Source of the DNA: Macquaria australasica
Taxonomy: Eukaryota; Chordata; Actinopteri; Centrarchiformes; Percichthyidae
Reading direction: 5' to 3'
Assembly: GCA_005408345.1 (NCBI GenBank)
Contig: SEMN01000581.1
Span: 124,001-188,000, forward strand
Length of the DNA: 64,000 nt
Notes under the pieces: model-generated
Database searches by the model: none
What the model saw: the letters and a program-made list of their open reading frames with translations, nothing else
What the model was told of the DNA's origin: nothing
Translations under genes and position numbers: made by a program
Part shown: positions 1 to 12,523 of the stretch, piece by piece
Numbering within the stretch: position 1 is the stretch's first letter
Layout of the letters: each line of letters begins with the position of its first letter

Positions 1-59
1 CACAACACAAACAAATTGAGCCATTTTAACCAATTTGTTTAAGATGAATGATTCATAAT

Positions 60-250
60 AAATCAGAATCAGAAACACTTTATTGATCCCCGGGGGGAAA
101 TTGGTCACGTTGCAGCTGTTCCCATTCTAGAATAGAAATATACATAAGCATAGAGAAATTATAATTAATAGAAAATAAGAAAAATAAGTGTGTAAAAATG
201 TGCATTCTACTACAATATATTACAACAGTGTAAATAATAGTAATGCTGAA
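60..250 (-). repeat. Teleost dispersed repeat, probable non-LTR retrotransposon 3' region
   Basis: The stretch opens with a motif around 'ACTTTATTGATCCCC' followed by a short G run and 'AAATT'. I recognise this as a very common teleost dispersed sequence, usually the 3' UTR of a non-LTR retrotransposon read on the opposite strand. An AT-rich tract follows. No reverse transcriptase frame is visible, so this is a 5'-truncated copy. The exact family is not certain. Confidence 0.5.
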
Positions 251-599
251 AAATGGGCTCTATAGATGTGTTAAGATGTGTTAATATGCCTTCATTCTCA
301 ATACAATATGGTCAGCTAAAGCCTTTCTGTTTTTTGTGGTTGTTTTCAGGCGTACGTGCTGTGAAATGATATCTATGAAAATGATGTGTTTTAATGAGCC
401 CGAGTCCCTGGTTGACAGAGTCCATCTTTCATTTGGATGCCGGGCTCGTTTCACTAAAGCTGTACTGGAAACAGACGACGGCTCAACAAAGACTAACGTG
501 AATTTCCAAATTATTCTGGCAGAACTATCCAGCACTAATGGCTGTGTTATGCCTCCAAAGCCTCAATGAGTTCTGTGATTAATGGAAATTAAAAACACT

Positions 600-1970
600 G
601 CTGATTAATGGTCTAAAATGATTATTTTTTCAATAAAAAAATCTTCTACAGCTTTTATCAAGGCAAACCTGATGTGGGGTGATGTCAGTTGAATTGCTTT
701 GTGTAGCTCTAAAAACACCAGCACTTAAATGGTATAATACTTTCTTTTGTCAGAGGGATATTAGTTATATATTATGTTATATATTTGTGTTACGTCTTTG
801 CATTATGTAAATGGTCTTCTAACAAAAGGTTTTTAAATAGTATAAATACTTTTAAATCTAATTGATTTCCAGGTTCAACTTAGTTTTTGTGTACTCATAT
901 GTATTAAATATAGTTTCTAACACATGGGGGATATGATTTAAGAGGAATTCTGACCGTTGTCTGAAGGAAGCCAGGGAAGATAACAGAAGCAAGACAAGGT
1001 GATCATTTTCCAAATCAAAACTGATCAGAAACTACTCTCCAGAACAAAACGGCATGAGAGACAGACTGAGATGAACGTTCTATTGCGAGGATCAGGATAT
1101 AGATACAAAGGACACTGGGACAATCTGGGAACTTATTCATTACTTCATTTATATTGTATGTATTAGGTTATAAATTAGCTATAATAAGCTATAAATTGGT
1201 ACCTGTTGTGAATTGGGAAGAATTATGCTTAAAATGCATGGTTTTATCCAAAACCCTGCAGAAGTCTTGTGTTTTGTGTCTAATGTGTGGTTGCAACATT
1301 CTCTGCTACTAATGCATGCATGCCTAAATTTATGTAAACAACATATGTACAGTTAGTTGAAAAATTCAGGATAGATGTATCTTGTCATGAAATGAAGGAT
1401 CGGATAAAAGGACATTTTGCCTCTCTACAGCTGCACAAAAAGTCACCGAAGTCATTCAGTGTGTTTACATGCACTTAAGTACCCAGGTTACGGTTGGCTT
1501 TCTCCAGTAAGTTGATTTCCTAACTGTCATGTAAACGAGAAACCTTTCTGGTTTCTCCAGGTAGATTTTTCCTGGAGAACGCTGATTTCTCTGCCAGGGT
1601 AACTGGGTTTCTAATCGGCTTTTTTTTTTGGAAAAGCACTTGCACCTCAGCCTTAGTCTGAAAACAAGAACAAACTGTGGGCTCTTGCTGATTTTAAACG
1701 TAATGAGACTGTTCTTACTCTGTGTACTTCTGGCCGAGGCCTAAAACATGCTTCTGAGGCTGCAAGTCTGCAAACCTGTGGAGATGTGAAGGTGTGTACC
1801 AGATTACATGCAAATAATGTGCACTAGACAACAGTGTTACTTTACAAAACCAGCACAGGGAAACCCTTCTCTACATCTGTACACAAAGACATGTATGTGT
1901 GTCTGTCTTACCATTGTAACATGGGTGCGTATATTATGACAAGTACACTGGTTAAATATCAAGTTGCATT
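600..1970. other. AT-rich sequence without a recognisable gene
   Basis: There is no coding signal. Between 1455 and 1620 there are several TTTACATG/CATGTAAA pairs and short inverted stretches, typical of decayed MITEs of the 'tttacatg' type in fish, but no clear pair of ends was found. Confidence 0.4.
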
Positions 1971-4900
1971 GCTTTTAAATTTCAATATATGCAGTGAGTT
2001 TAACACTTACACCATAGGTTCGACAGACCGCAGAGCCATGTGTTTCTATCATCGACACACTATTTAAAATTAATTCTGGGGGGTTTTCAATGATATCAAA
2101 CATGTCATGGCAGCTAAGAGCAATATGTAGATAAGGGGCTGAAGGCATGTCAATCCGACTCTGCCATGGCAAAACTGTGCCTCGGGTTTGTATATATCTC
2201 TCAGTGTAGGCATGCCAAGACTCAAATGAATCATTAGAATCCACAGATCCAAAAATATGAGCATGACCATGATGCAGATTAGGTTGTTTACTTAAAGGGG
2301 CTTTCACACCGCCATGCGGTAAGTCACCGCCTCCAGTCATTTCAAAGAGGGGAAGGCGGCAGAGGGCAGAGGGGAAGCAGTTTCCATCACAGCTGTAGGG
2401 GTATGAAGCGGTTGCTTCCAACGTGAACACGCACAGAGTTTGCTCTGCCGCCAAAGGTCCACCGTGCTGAACGTCTGGCGGTAACCACCTGGCACTGGCC
2501 AGTCAAATAGAAGGAGGCGTTCTCGTAACTGTAGCCTTGACAAAAACACGGACAAAAGGACCAACAGTGAAGTCCAGGCTTTATTGAGCGTATATGCAGT
2601 GGGGGAAATAGAACGCGATTGACTCATCAAAGTGAAATATAAAAATCTTGTGTGTGACGTTGTGAGTGACGTTATACCAACCACCGGCCGGCTTACATCA
2701 CTTAAGCGTTCCTATTAGTGGTGCGAAAGCAATCAGAAAAAAAGCCCTTGACTTGAAGGTATGTAGTTCTCGGGAGAGCTCCCCAGTGCGCGGTTCCTCT
2801 CAGGGAGTCCTCAGAACTGTTTGGTCTGAAAATGCCAATTAATGTGGACAGTGCGCAGAGCTGGCCTGTGGTTTGGCACTGGGACCATACTTTATTTTAA
2901 ATGATGCTACAGTTGGGTTGGATGCATCTCACCACTGTGGTCTGGTATTTCTAAAAGTAAACTGGTTGGCCCAAGATATGCTGCCGTTACAGCTTGACTC
3001 AGCAGGGGGCTGCATCGTTTGTTCAGCACGTAGAACACTCACGTATATCATCACTTTATAGAAAAGGTAATGAACCCGGCAGGGGTCATGGAGGAAAAAA
3101 ATGAATTGTGTGCTCTTAAATTATTGATTAAAGTTACTGTAGCAGTAGGGACTCAAGTCACTGGTTGTTTGGGTGCTCCTCCCATACTGACCGGAGTGGT
3201 CACAGAGTGCTGGCGGCTACACAGACTACATTCATTCCTTCATAGTAATATCATTTGATTTAGCCTATTAAACAACATTGTGTTATCTTTGCTGTCTCAT
3301 TAACATGTGTTGAAATGTTAATGTTTTGACAACATCCACTTTCTAGTGTTTTATGGAGCTTTTAAACCATATCTCAGGGCCGATATCGGTGTATTGAGTT
3401 ATCTTATGTTTTTTAAATGGATCTGTTGAAGTTTAATTTCTGATACAAGAACATGGATTTGTAATCTTCCCCATGACATCTACATTGCTCAATACAAAAG
3501 AATGAGAGGCAAAAAATACAGGATTCATACAAAGTCTATTTTGACCGTTATGTTTTCAAAGTTAGGAATATATGCTTGAATTTGAATTTACTCCTTGAAA
3601 AATCCTTGATTTTCAACATAACTTGGTGTTTCATCATCGACAGTCATGTAAACCAAAAGTCTTTTCATATTTAAAATGAAACGATCCCGCTGTCATTTGT
3701 TTGTTGTCTCCTATAATTTATAGTAACAATTTAGATGTGACGATAAAGGCTTCGAGAGATCTGGAAATGCTTGAAAAGTGCTTGAATTTTACTCTTAAAA
3801 AGCCGTACGAACACTGAAATTAGACTTGTTGAATCCAACTTTCTTTCTTGATCAAGTGGTTTGCTTTCTTCTGTTTAGAAGACAATTTGGATATCGTTCT
3901 TAAATGTCAGCTGCTCTCTTCTAATTGTCACATAAGTGTAATTGGACAAAATAGGAGCTGTGATCTTCTTCACTGCCACAGCCTCAGTTTGTATAGGTTG
4001 ACGAGATGGGTGTGTTTTGCATAAAAGTCACGCCCGGTGAGGCTTTGAACTTCACTTTGAGGATGAATGCTGTGTTATGTTGCATTAGTCCTTAAAGGAA
4101 GATCAGGCTGATGGAGGACCCAACAGTATGACACAAAGAATACACACACACACTCAGCCATACACACAGATGGTGGCTCTTTGCTGGTGTGCACACACAC
4201 CGATACACCAGTCTTCGAGGGAAAGAATGCAAGTAAATTTGCTTCAGAAAACAGATGGTTTAGAAGCCTGAGTGTTCCTCTCTCATTCTACATATCAGTC
4301 TTCCTGCCTCTCTCTCTCTCTTACTCTCAATCAATTCCATCTTTTCATCGCTCTCTCTTTTGTACACCGTTATTTCCCCTTATTCCCCAAACAGCAGATG
4401 ATCTGACATCGTTATTGAAGGGTGTTTTTTTTTTTTTCCTTTAGAGAGAGGAGAACTAAATGGAGCTCTGGGATATTGGTTTTCAAAAAGCATCACTTCC
4501 ACACCTCAGGGAGGAAGAAAAAAAACAAAAGGAGGGAATGATGAAGGTGGAGAGTGAGGGATGGTGGGAAATTATATAGATCCAAACAGATGAGAGGAAA
4601 AAAAGGAAGCACAGGAAAAAGAAAGACATGATGACAATGGTGATCTAAGTGCTGTGAGAGTTTTTCTTCGGAGAGAAGCATGCAGGCCTCTGAGATATTT
4701 GTTTTCCAAAGTGTACCTCTGGGCTTTAGAGAAATACAGGAGGGATGAAGGGAAGAGAGGGAGAGGGGGAGAGAGAGAATAAGGGAAGGGACAGGATAGC
4801 CTGATGCATGCTTCAAAGTCATTGCAAAATAGTGCAGGGCTCATTCAGAGCATTTCCTAGGAGTCGCACTGAAAGTAGAAATCAGACTAAAACCATACTT

Positions 4901-5154
4901 TACATACTTGAGTTATTTAGTGTGTATGCTAAATATTATGTCAAGCTTATATCTCAACTGCATGAAATACCCTGCTCAGCCTTGTCCAATCACATTGTGT
5001 TACAATGCTTATAATAACTGTACGTTGCATGCATTGTGAAATGTGCATGTGCAGCAATGATGTTGCAAACGCTCTGCAGGCTGTCCACTGAAAACATGAA
5101 CGTTACATTTGCTTTCACTGTCCAATTCCCTACAGTATGTCACAGCTGGTGCTG

Positions 5155-5770
5155 GCAGGGAAAACAGGAACACGGGGAATAGGACCCTAATGCAGATGCC
5201 TGAGGCAGAGCTGATGCAGTTGGTTTATTAATACAAAAGGTACAAGGCTTACAGGGTGGTGAGGCAGGCAAAGGTCAAAACCAAAGAAGGCAGTCCAAAC
5301 AGCAAATAAATCCGACCAGGAGCAGGCAAGAATCAAAAGTCCAATAAACAAGCAAAGTCCAAAACAGGCAAGTAATGGATGACAGGAAACAAAGGCTAGA
5401 AAACAAGACATGTAACACACGGCAACTTAACTTGACAGTCTGACAGAGAACAAAGGAAGTGAACTGTTATATGTAGATGTCTGATAGGAAATGAGGTGCA
5501 GCTGGGGAAGCTCAGGTGACTTCAGGGCTGATGAGAAGTAGGAACAGATGTGTGGATGGGTGGGGCAGTCAGGTGATGAGAAAAGGAGGGAAAGTCCAAG
5601 GACATCTGGTGGACAGCTAGAGGATGGCGGGTCTGGGGAGCTGAAGGAAAGAACATGGCCTGGGAGAAGCGAACAGGGGCTGGAGACAGGGACCGAGAAC
5701 AATGTGGAGGGCTGGGGATGGGAGAGTGCTAGAAAAGGTAAACTGAGGAGCAAACTGTGACACAGTACAC
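5155..5770. repeat. Teleost dispersed repeat of unassigned class
   Basis: This block has the layout of a repeat common in teleosts: a TTTATTAATACAAAAGG-type start, then purine-rich text with many 'AAAGTCCAAAACAGG'-like phrases, then a G-rich 3' half with GGTG and CAGGTGA phrases. A similarly organised but different block lies at 29835-30330. No protein frame is supported. I recognise the style but cannot name the family. Confidence 0.4.
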
Positions 5771-5999
5771 ATCCTGTTAACATAATTTGGTATTTTCAAG
5801 GGCACGTCACTGTAATTTTTCCTTTCCTTGTAAAAAAGCTGCACCTGGCTTCAGTAACCATGAGGAGTTGGGGCTATTGTACTGTAACATTAGCTGCATT
5901 TTCTAGCTTTACTTGCCTTTACCTTGTGTTAAAGGTTCAATGTGGAGTTTTCAGAAAGTCCTTGTTATTAATGACACCTGGTGGCTGTTAAGTGAACTA

Positions 6000-6492
6000 G
6001 TGCCTCTGGTGCCTCTGGAGCTGTAGAGTCTGGGTCTGTGGTTGCTGCCGCCTGCTGCCCCCGTGCTCCTGCTCTGCACCCGCTGCTGCTATTGCTGTTG
6101 TTGCTGTTGTTATTAGTATTGCTATTATAATGTTGCTCTTAGTGTTGTTTCCGTTGGTGTTAACATCAATGCCATTACCATATCTATGCTGTATTGAGCT
6201 GCTGTATGTTCTCTTTCCTCCTGCTCTCTCTCTCCCGCTCCCCCCTTCCCCCTTCAACCCAACCGGTCGAGGCAGATGACCGCCCACCAAGAGCCTGGTT
6301 CTGCTCGAGGTTTCTACCTGTTAAAAGGGAGTTTTTCCTTGCCACTGTCGCATAGTGCTTGCTCATGGTGGGAACTGTTGGGTCTCTGTAAATATAAAGA
6401 GTCGGTCTAGACTTGCTCTATTCGAAAAAGTGCCCTGAGATAACTTTGTTATGATATGGCGCTATATAAATAAAACTGAATTGAATTGAACT
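6000..6492 (+). mobile_element. L2-type LINE 3' end with GAATT tail
   Basis: The sequence runs from a CTG/TTG-rich UTR through 'GGGAGTTTTTCCTTGCC' and 'GCTCATGGTGGGAACTG' to 'GCGCTATATAAATAAA' and a (TTGAA)n tail ending near 6490. This is the familiar teleost L2/Maui-like 3' UTR and tail. It is 5'-truncated and has no coding part. A second copy of the last 140 bases lies inverted at 36096-36241. Naming the family precisely needs a repeat-library search. Confidence 0.7.
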
Positions 6493-6499
6493 ACAGTCA

Positions 6500-8460
6500 G
6501 CATCCTGTTGCTCGTGCTTGCACTCCGTAGGTGCAAGCGAACATCCTTGACATCGGCCAGAACAGTTATGGGAGGTGACATACACAAGACTGAACATGAT
6601 TTACAATCATATTTAGAATAACGTTACTATCTGTAATGTTCCTATATTTTATTTGGACCATTGGCTCATGTTGCCTAGCGAGGTTTGTGCTGCCACCGCC
6701 ATACTTTATGGCATAATAGACCTTTTTCACAGACATTTTGGCTTGTCATAACAGGGATAGCACAGGTGTAATTGATAACATTAAAAACAACTACATTCCA
6801 TTTTGGTAAGGTAGTTCCAGTGTCCTGGTATTGTGCATGCTGGCTAACAGTCATGGCTTACTATGACACTTGATGGAACTGAGCCATCATTTACAATTCA
6901 CTTTTCCTGCTATGACAAGTCAAAATGGCTGCCTGAAAAAGGCCTTAATTAAAGACTGAAAATACTTGCATCTCATGTTGTTATCAAGGTTGTTACTAGA
7001 TGATGGTTTAAACAATCACCTCACTCATTAAATACATGGCTTTTGCTGAGTGATGTAGCTCCACTGTTTCCCTGATGCTTAAAAAATGTAATATAATTAA
7101 TAAATATATAATACCTTATTCTGACATTAGTGAAGATGCTCTTTACTTCAGATGAGGCAAGACGCCTCCACTATAAAGCAATTAATCTGTGCACTGTAAG
7201 AGCTATCAAAGTTTGATTCATGTTTCATCATTCGATTAATACAGAAATTTTTGGTTGTGATGGACCCAAATCATCAATGTTACAAAGCCCAACCAGCTAA
7301 GCACGTCTCTGAAACTCTCCTAAATACTGATTGAGATACGAGTTAGATACCTGAGTTAAGAAAGATGTTGAGATGCTCTTACTCTTCAGCCTGAAAGTAG
7401 TAGTAGTGCAAACTTTTGTCCATTTAGGACTGATTTCCTACTCTGAGACGCTTGATAAATACAGGCCCTCGTGCTTGTGAAGGTCAAACATGGTCACAAG
7501 TCTCATACTTGCTGTCTTTTAGTATTGATGAATGTTGCTGCCAATAAATACTAGTAACAACCTGCACACTACTAAAGCAATTGCTGCAAAACTTTATATC
7601 TTTTACCCAACAGATGGAAATGTACCTAATTTGCAGTTTATTTAGACATTTTAAATGTTTCTAATTTTCTTGACAGTTGAATGGAAATTAACTTCAAGAA
7701 ATGGGAAAACAAAAAAAAAGAAAAAAAAAAGACAACAACCAAGAAATAGGAAGTAAAGGAAAGATTAAAGACTGAGTGAGGATGAAACTGAAACACACTT
7801 ATGCCCATACACACACGTCATGTGGCATTTTTACATGCTCATGTTCTCTGAAATGAGGATTTATAAGAGGGCAATATCCTCGTCTTTGCCCTGCCTTGTA
7901 TTTCATCTCGCTTCACTGAGCTGGATTTATAACTCCAGTACAAACTTGCAATAAAATAAATATTACACTCCGTCTAACGAAGGAGGAGAGAGAGTTGTAG
8001 CCTGTATCTATCAGCTTCAGTGAGGCTGATTTACAGCTCTAATACAGCTGTAATGCAATAAAATCTAGCGGCTGTCTGTGGAAGGTGTCTCTTTGATGGC
8101 TTAACTGATGCCATTGCAGACTTCATCCCTGGAGAGAGACAAAGAGATAAAACTTCCAAAATAACCCAGGGCTTTTGAAGTGATGGTCTGGGACCTTTGG
8201 GGGTCCTTGAGTGTGTTCTCGGAATAGTTTTCACTGTTGCTTCATTCACCAGAAATGACCACATAGAGAAGACGTGTTAGGATCACCTCTCTAATTACAG
8301 CACTCAGATCACTGCTTTTCTCTTATTGAATTTCAGTGATGGAAATTCTGATCTACTAGAAACATGCAGTGGCATGTGGCAAGTGGCAAGACTGTCATTT
8401 ACAAACAGTTGCTGAGAGATTTCCCAATGCACTGAGATCAAATTTCAAGATCCAGTGATC
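6500..8460. other. Gene-free AT-rich sequence
   Basis: No coding or RNA gene signal was seen. There is an A-rich stretch at 7706-7740 and otherwise unstructured sequence. Confidence 0.4.
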
Positions 8461-8464
8461 TGTC

Positions 8465-8700
8465 GTCACGTCAACGTGCTAGCACGATAGTTTTAACCAT
8501 GCTAGCAGCGTGGCACAAGGGATGGTGATATCTTTCTGTCCACCACTTTGGTCAAGAACGAACAAAGTTATTAGATGGATCACCATGACATTTTGACAGA
8601 CAATAAATCTATTGACTTTGGTGATCCCCTGACTTTTCCTCTAGCGCCATCATGTGGCCAAAATTTTAATTTGTCCAATACTTAAGACTATGACTAAAGG
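8465..8700 (+). repeat. Teleost dispersed repeat with 'GATCCCCTGACTTTTC'
   Basis: The segment contains 'GCTAGCA', 'GATGGATCACCATGACATTT', 'GATCCCCTGACTTTTC' and 'CTAGCGCCATCATG', in the order typical of an abundant teleost repeat. Related copies are seen at 21150-21370 (same strand) and 57290-57610 (other strand). No coding sequence is present. The class is unknown to me. Confidence 0.55.
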
Positions 8701-10249
8701 TGCCTTCAAATGGGGTCGTGTTTAGGAGAAGAGACCATAACTCCCCCCTCTTGTCGTATTCACAACCTCGGGAGTGGACATTTTCTGAAAGCTCCAAGTT
8801 CACGAATTGTGAGGTGTTTGCTGACGTTTTCAAAAATGGTGGAGGCCATGGAAGTTCATTTTTTACAAGTTAATGTATTGTAATTTTAGTCGTATAGAGT
8901 TTTTCTTCGTAATAATATGTCTGAGGAAAATGTTGATATAAATAGAAAGTCAACATTTCTTGGAAAGAAGCAAAGAGCGGTGATGTTTAACCCGCAAGGT
9001 CTTACACCTGTGTGGAATTGTTTTTAAAGGCCACTAAAACCAGAAATATGAAATAAACAATGATATTTAGCATACTTATCTAGATATATGGAGTTAACCA
9101 CATGACATTAGTAAGTAAGTAAGGTTTCAAGGCTGAATTTGCATTTTCTTCAAATAGTGTGATTTTGGAGAAAGTTTTTTTTCCCCCCTTTTTGGAACAG
9201 TACTTGGGCATATTAGTTTCACTTTGGCTTTCTATATTGGGAAGGTGTGAATGAAGCTGTGTAAAAATGTTCAACTGTTCAATCTGTTTACACGCAGTGA
9301 TAGGGCCGTTTAGTCACTTTACCAAGGAGAATCAAGCTGAAATGACCACAAATCTACCATTTTGCAGCCATGTTTGTGGAACTACAGCTGCAGACAGGAG
9401 TCTCTGTGTACAGTGATGACAAAAGCTGAATCTGTCACAGCAGCCTCATATAAAACATGACATTGAATGTGTGGAGCATTAATGAAATCAAGTGATTCCC
9501 TGACTAGTATCGCATCTGCTCCTGACTTAGCATAATAACCTGGAAGAAATGATGAGAGCATTTGTACTCTTTTCACAAGTGGCCCTTACATTTTTATCAA
9601 TGACTCGACAGAAAACATGTTCAGACTGTCAAGAATAGAGAGGACATCAGAGGAGACGCAATCTTTCCAAGACAATGAAATGAAATTGTGTATTCTTCTC
9701 AGGAAAGGCTTCACTCTTTTGTCTGATGATGGCGTCACCAACGACGTGATTGAAACATGAATGAAATGACAAGGCCACCCGCTGTCTGAATAGGGGTTAT
9801 GAGGCGTGTACAGACACTACTGATCTAAGGGGATTTTAGATAAATGAATCATGAGTGGCTTCGTGTTAAACATATCAAGTACCAGCTGCCAACTACAGCA
9901 AAACAACCAATATAAAGTGGGCTGTTTTCCCACAAATTCCTGACTTTTCTATTATGGTATCTTTCTTAATGTAACATAGTGTCATCTCATTTTGCCATCT
10001 CATTCTCATTTGTCATTTTCAGTGGCTTGTTGAAAAAGCTACAGCAGCTTGGTACCAAGTTTGTAACATTTCTGATGCTGAAGTCATTCAAGTGGACTTG
10101 ACAGTTCTGTCACAGCTTTCTTCTACAGCCACTATGAGGCGCCTCTCCCTGAGATTTAGTTGGGGATGCAAAATGACACACAAGCTAACGCTGGTATAAG
10201 TGATGCAATATTACTTCTAAATTGTCATGAACTGGCTCACAGTTCAGAC

Positions 10250-10480
10250 AAAGGAGGGAGAGCACACAAACAGCTGGAGGTCAAAAATCAAACCGTTTAT
10301 TAAATCAAGTTATTTACAAAAATAAATCGATGAGATGTGAACAATCAGTAACATCAGTGATGTATGTGAGTGCTGGGGTGAGTGGGTGTATGAAGATGTA
10401 GCATGCTGAAAGCAAAGAACGGAGACCACTGAGGTACTCTGTAAAGGGGATAACAAAAACAAAGACGACCCATTAAGAAA
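10250..10480. repeat. Repeat-like flank of the gag-like relic
   Basis: The sequence has a 'CCGTTTATTAAATCAAG' and 'TTATTTACAAAAATAAA' start like other teleost dispersed repeats and lies directly against the gag-like relic that follows. It may be part of the same retrotransposon or a separate insertion that truncated it. Confidence 0.3.
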
Positions 10481-10494
10481 TTACCCTTATAACC

Positions 10495-10975
10495 AAGTAC
10501 TATGAATACACTTTGGAAACTCCTAAATCGCTGCCTAAAGGCTTCCGGGACCAACTCATATGACCTCAACACTGCAGCCTTGACTCTGTAATAGTTCCTG
10601 CTGTCTGACCTGGAAAGGGAGGCATAGGCCTCTTGTGCCTTACCCGTCAGGACACACTGGAGAAGAAGGATGCGGCCATCATTAGGCCAATCTCTGGACT
10701 CCTCCACTCTCTCAAACAAAGAGGAAAAAAAGGTCTTGATCCTTCTCTGTGAATTTAGGAACTAAATGCAAATTAGTTCTGAACAGAACCCTCACCAGGC
10801 AGTTTTCCTTCTTTTATCAAATTGAGTCTACATTGCTGTAGATCCACTTTAGCCAGTTCAATTTTTTGTTTCATGACTTCCATTTCCAATTCCCTTTGTT
10901 GTCATGTTCTAACTGGAACATTAGAAGTTCTCTTTGCTGTTCAAATGTTAAAGCCACCGGTTTGACTGATAGTGA
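10495..10975 (-). pseudogene. Broken gag/SCAN-like domain of a Ty3/Gypsy-type retrotransposon
   Basis: Read on the minus strand, a short helical, charged segment (about 10800-10960, with 'QQRELLMFQLEHDN' and 'MKQKIELAKVDLQQ') is followed by a domain with 'LVPKFTEKD', 'SLFERVEESRDWP', 'LLLQCVLTGKAQEAYASL', 'VKAAVLRSYELVPEAFRQ'. This is the SCAN-like capsid fold found in gag proteins of some fish Gypsy elements and in domesticated SCAN proteins. The two parts are in different frames and a stop lies near 10774. The match ends abruptly near 10510, before the rest of the domain. No protease, reverse transcriptase or integrase is present nearby. It is a dead fragment, not a domesticated gene. Confidence 0.75.
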
Positions 10976-11629
10976 ATTCCAAGGTTGCTTTTTCATATCC
11001 TCAGTGTGGCGTTAGAAAGAAGTGAGTTTACTAGACCTCTGTAGCCCACTCCTCATCTCTGCTGCAGGCTAACAGCTCAAGGCTACATTATCCACTACTA
11101 GCACAACACACCCGAATCTCAGACAGAACTGTCGGTGGTCGAGTTGCATTGTGGGTAATGTCGGCACCAGGTTTTGACATGGAAGAAGAATGTGTGGAAT
11201 GAAAAAGACGATATCTCTGGTTCTGCTGCATCAATTTTTATACCTTTTTCTTTAAACTGTCCATCATGTGTCTGGCAATGGTGTAGGAGTGCAATGCTAA
11301 ATGGCCAACATACTCCCTAAAAACTGACATTTATTTTTCATATCTGTCTCTTCCTTTGTTTTTATGTGTTAGGCATTGCTTGAATACAGCCACATTTCCA
11401 GGGATCTCCATGACGGTGCTAAGACAATGGTTAGCATCTGGTAAATCAGTTGGTACAGCAGAGAAATAACCACAAACCTTGAGCAGATCATTGGCAGAGG
11501 CATACCCATTACTGCTGTATTAGGCCCCAGAGAAAGAGGTGAGTATACTTAACACATCTCCATATGCCCTCTGCTACACTGGCACCTTCCTCGTATCCTG
11601 TCAGTATAAATATATGACACTTGACTCAT

Positions 11630-12012
11630 TTACATGCAGAACAAGTCATCTTATTCCTCTCTGATACCTTCAACCCATCTTTCACTCCCTGCCGTTTTAC
11701 CATATACCTTCATACCTTCCATCATTCATTTAACCCCTGCCCATTCATTTAGTTATCTCCTTCACTCACTCCCCCTCTCTCTGTCTGTCTTTTTTCTTTC
11801 CATCATTCGTTCATTTTTACCCATCGGGGCTAATCATTTATCTCCATTTGAGGTGACAGAAAGTTCAACCCCCCGAAACGTAATCTCCCCTCTGTTCATA
11901 CGTCTCCCTCCCTCTATCTGCATTCTCTGTCCCTCAACATTTTCACCTCTCTTTTCATCACTGATATCACTTAGTCTTTGTTCCCCTTTACTCCTCTCTC
12001 TGTGTCTCTCTC
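11630..12012. other. Pyrimidine-rich tract
   Basis: About 380 bases are strongly biased to C and T on the plus strand (TCTCTC, CCCTCTCTCTGTCTGTC and similar). The open frame across it is a by-product of this bias: its product is mostly Ser, Pro and Leu. Confidence 0.5.
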
Positions 12013-12016
12013 ACTA

Positions 12017-12523
12017 GACAGGTTTCCATACAAATATTGTGCAAATTGTAACCGAATTTACAGAAAAGCTGCAAAAGAAAATGCGAATTAATCCACGTTT
12101 CTATCCACTACGGTATGGGATTATTAGAAGTTAAGCACATCAAAATAAACAGTTGGTGGCAGTAGTTCTCCAGCCAAGTGCCATTAAACCATTGCAGAAG
12201 AAGAGGGTGGCACAAGATGACATAATTAAAAAAGTCAAACCTCTAATGGTGGAAGACAATGATGAAAACATGATAGAAATATCACATTACTATTTTTAGT
12301 ATCCTCGGTGGTGAGGAAACTTCAGTGGATATTTGAGTCAAATGCTTCATGTATGTCATGATTTATTTGAGTTGGTTGAGATAAAAGAAAAATATGGCAA
12401 AGTGCAATGGAGACCAAGTGTAAAACGTTTTTTTGCGATATTTCGAATTTTGGCTGTTTCCACCCAGCTGTTATTATGTGCAAATTGAAAATGTGCATAA
12501 AAACAGGTGAATGGAAACGCACC
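12017..12523. mobile_element. Probable TA-flanked MITE ('GTTTCCAT' ends)
   Basis: The left end reads 'GACAGGTTTCCATAC' and the right end, reverse-complemented, 'GGTGCGTTTCCATTC'. Both are bounded by TA (12015-12016 and 12524-12525). Inside each end are related phrases (GTGCAAATTG; TTTTTATGCACATTTTC). A fragment resembling the right terminus recurs at 36296-36350. There is no transposase frame. TA flanks suggest the Tc1/mariner or a related class. The TIR match is modest (10 of 15), so the boundaries are tentative. Confidence 0.5.

Noticed and set aside
2300..2730. Possible MITE with 11-base ends GCTTTCACACC / GGTGCGAAAGC
   Set aside because: The match is short (10 of 11), there is no further subterminal similarity and no target duplication, so chance is not excluded.
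11634..12017. 127-residue Ser/Pro/Leu-rich open frame
   Set aside because: It is produced by the pyrimidine-rich tract; there is no start context and no homologue pattern.
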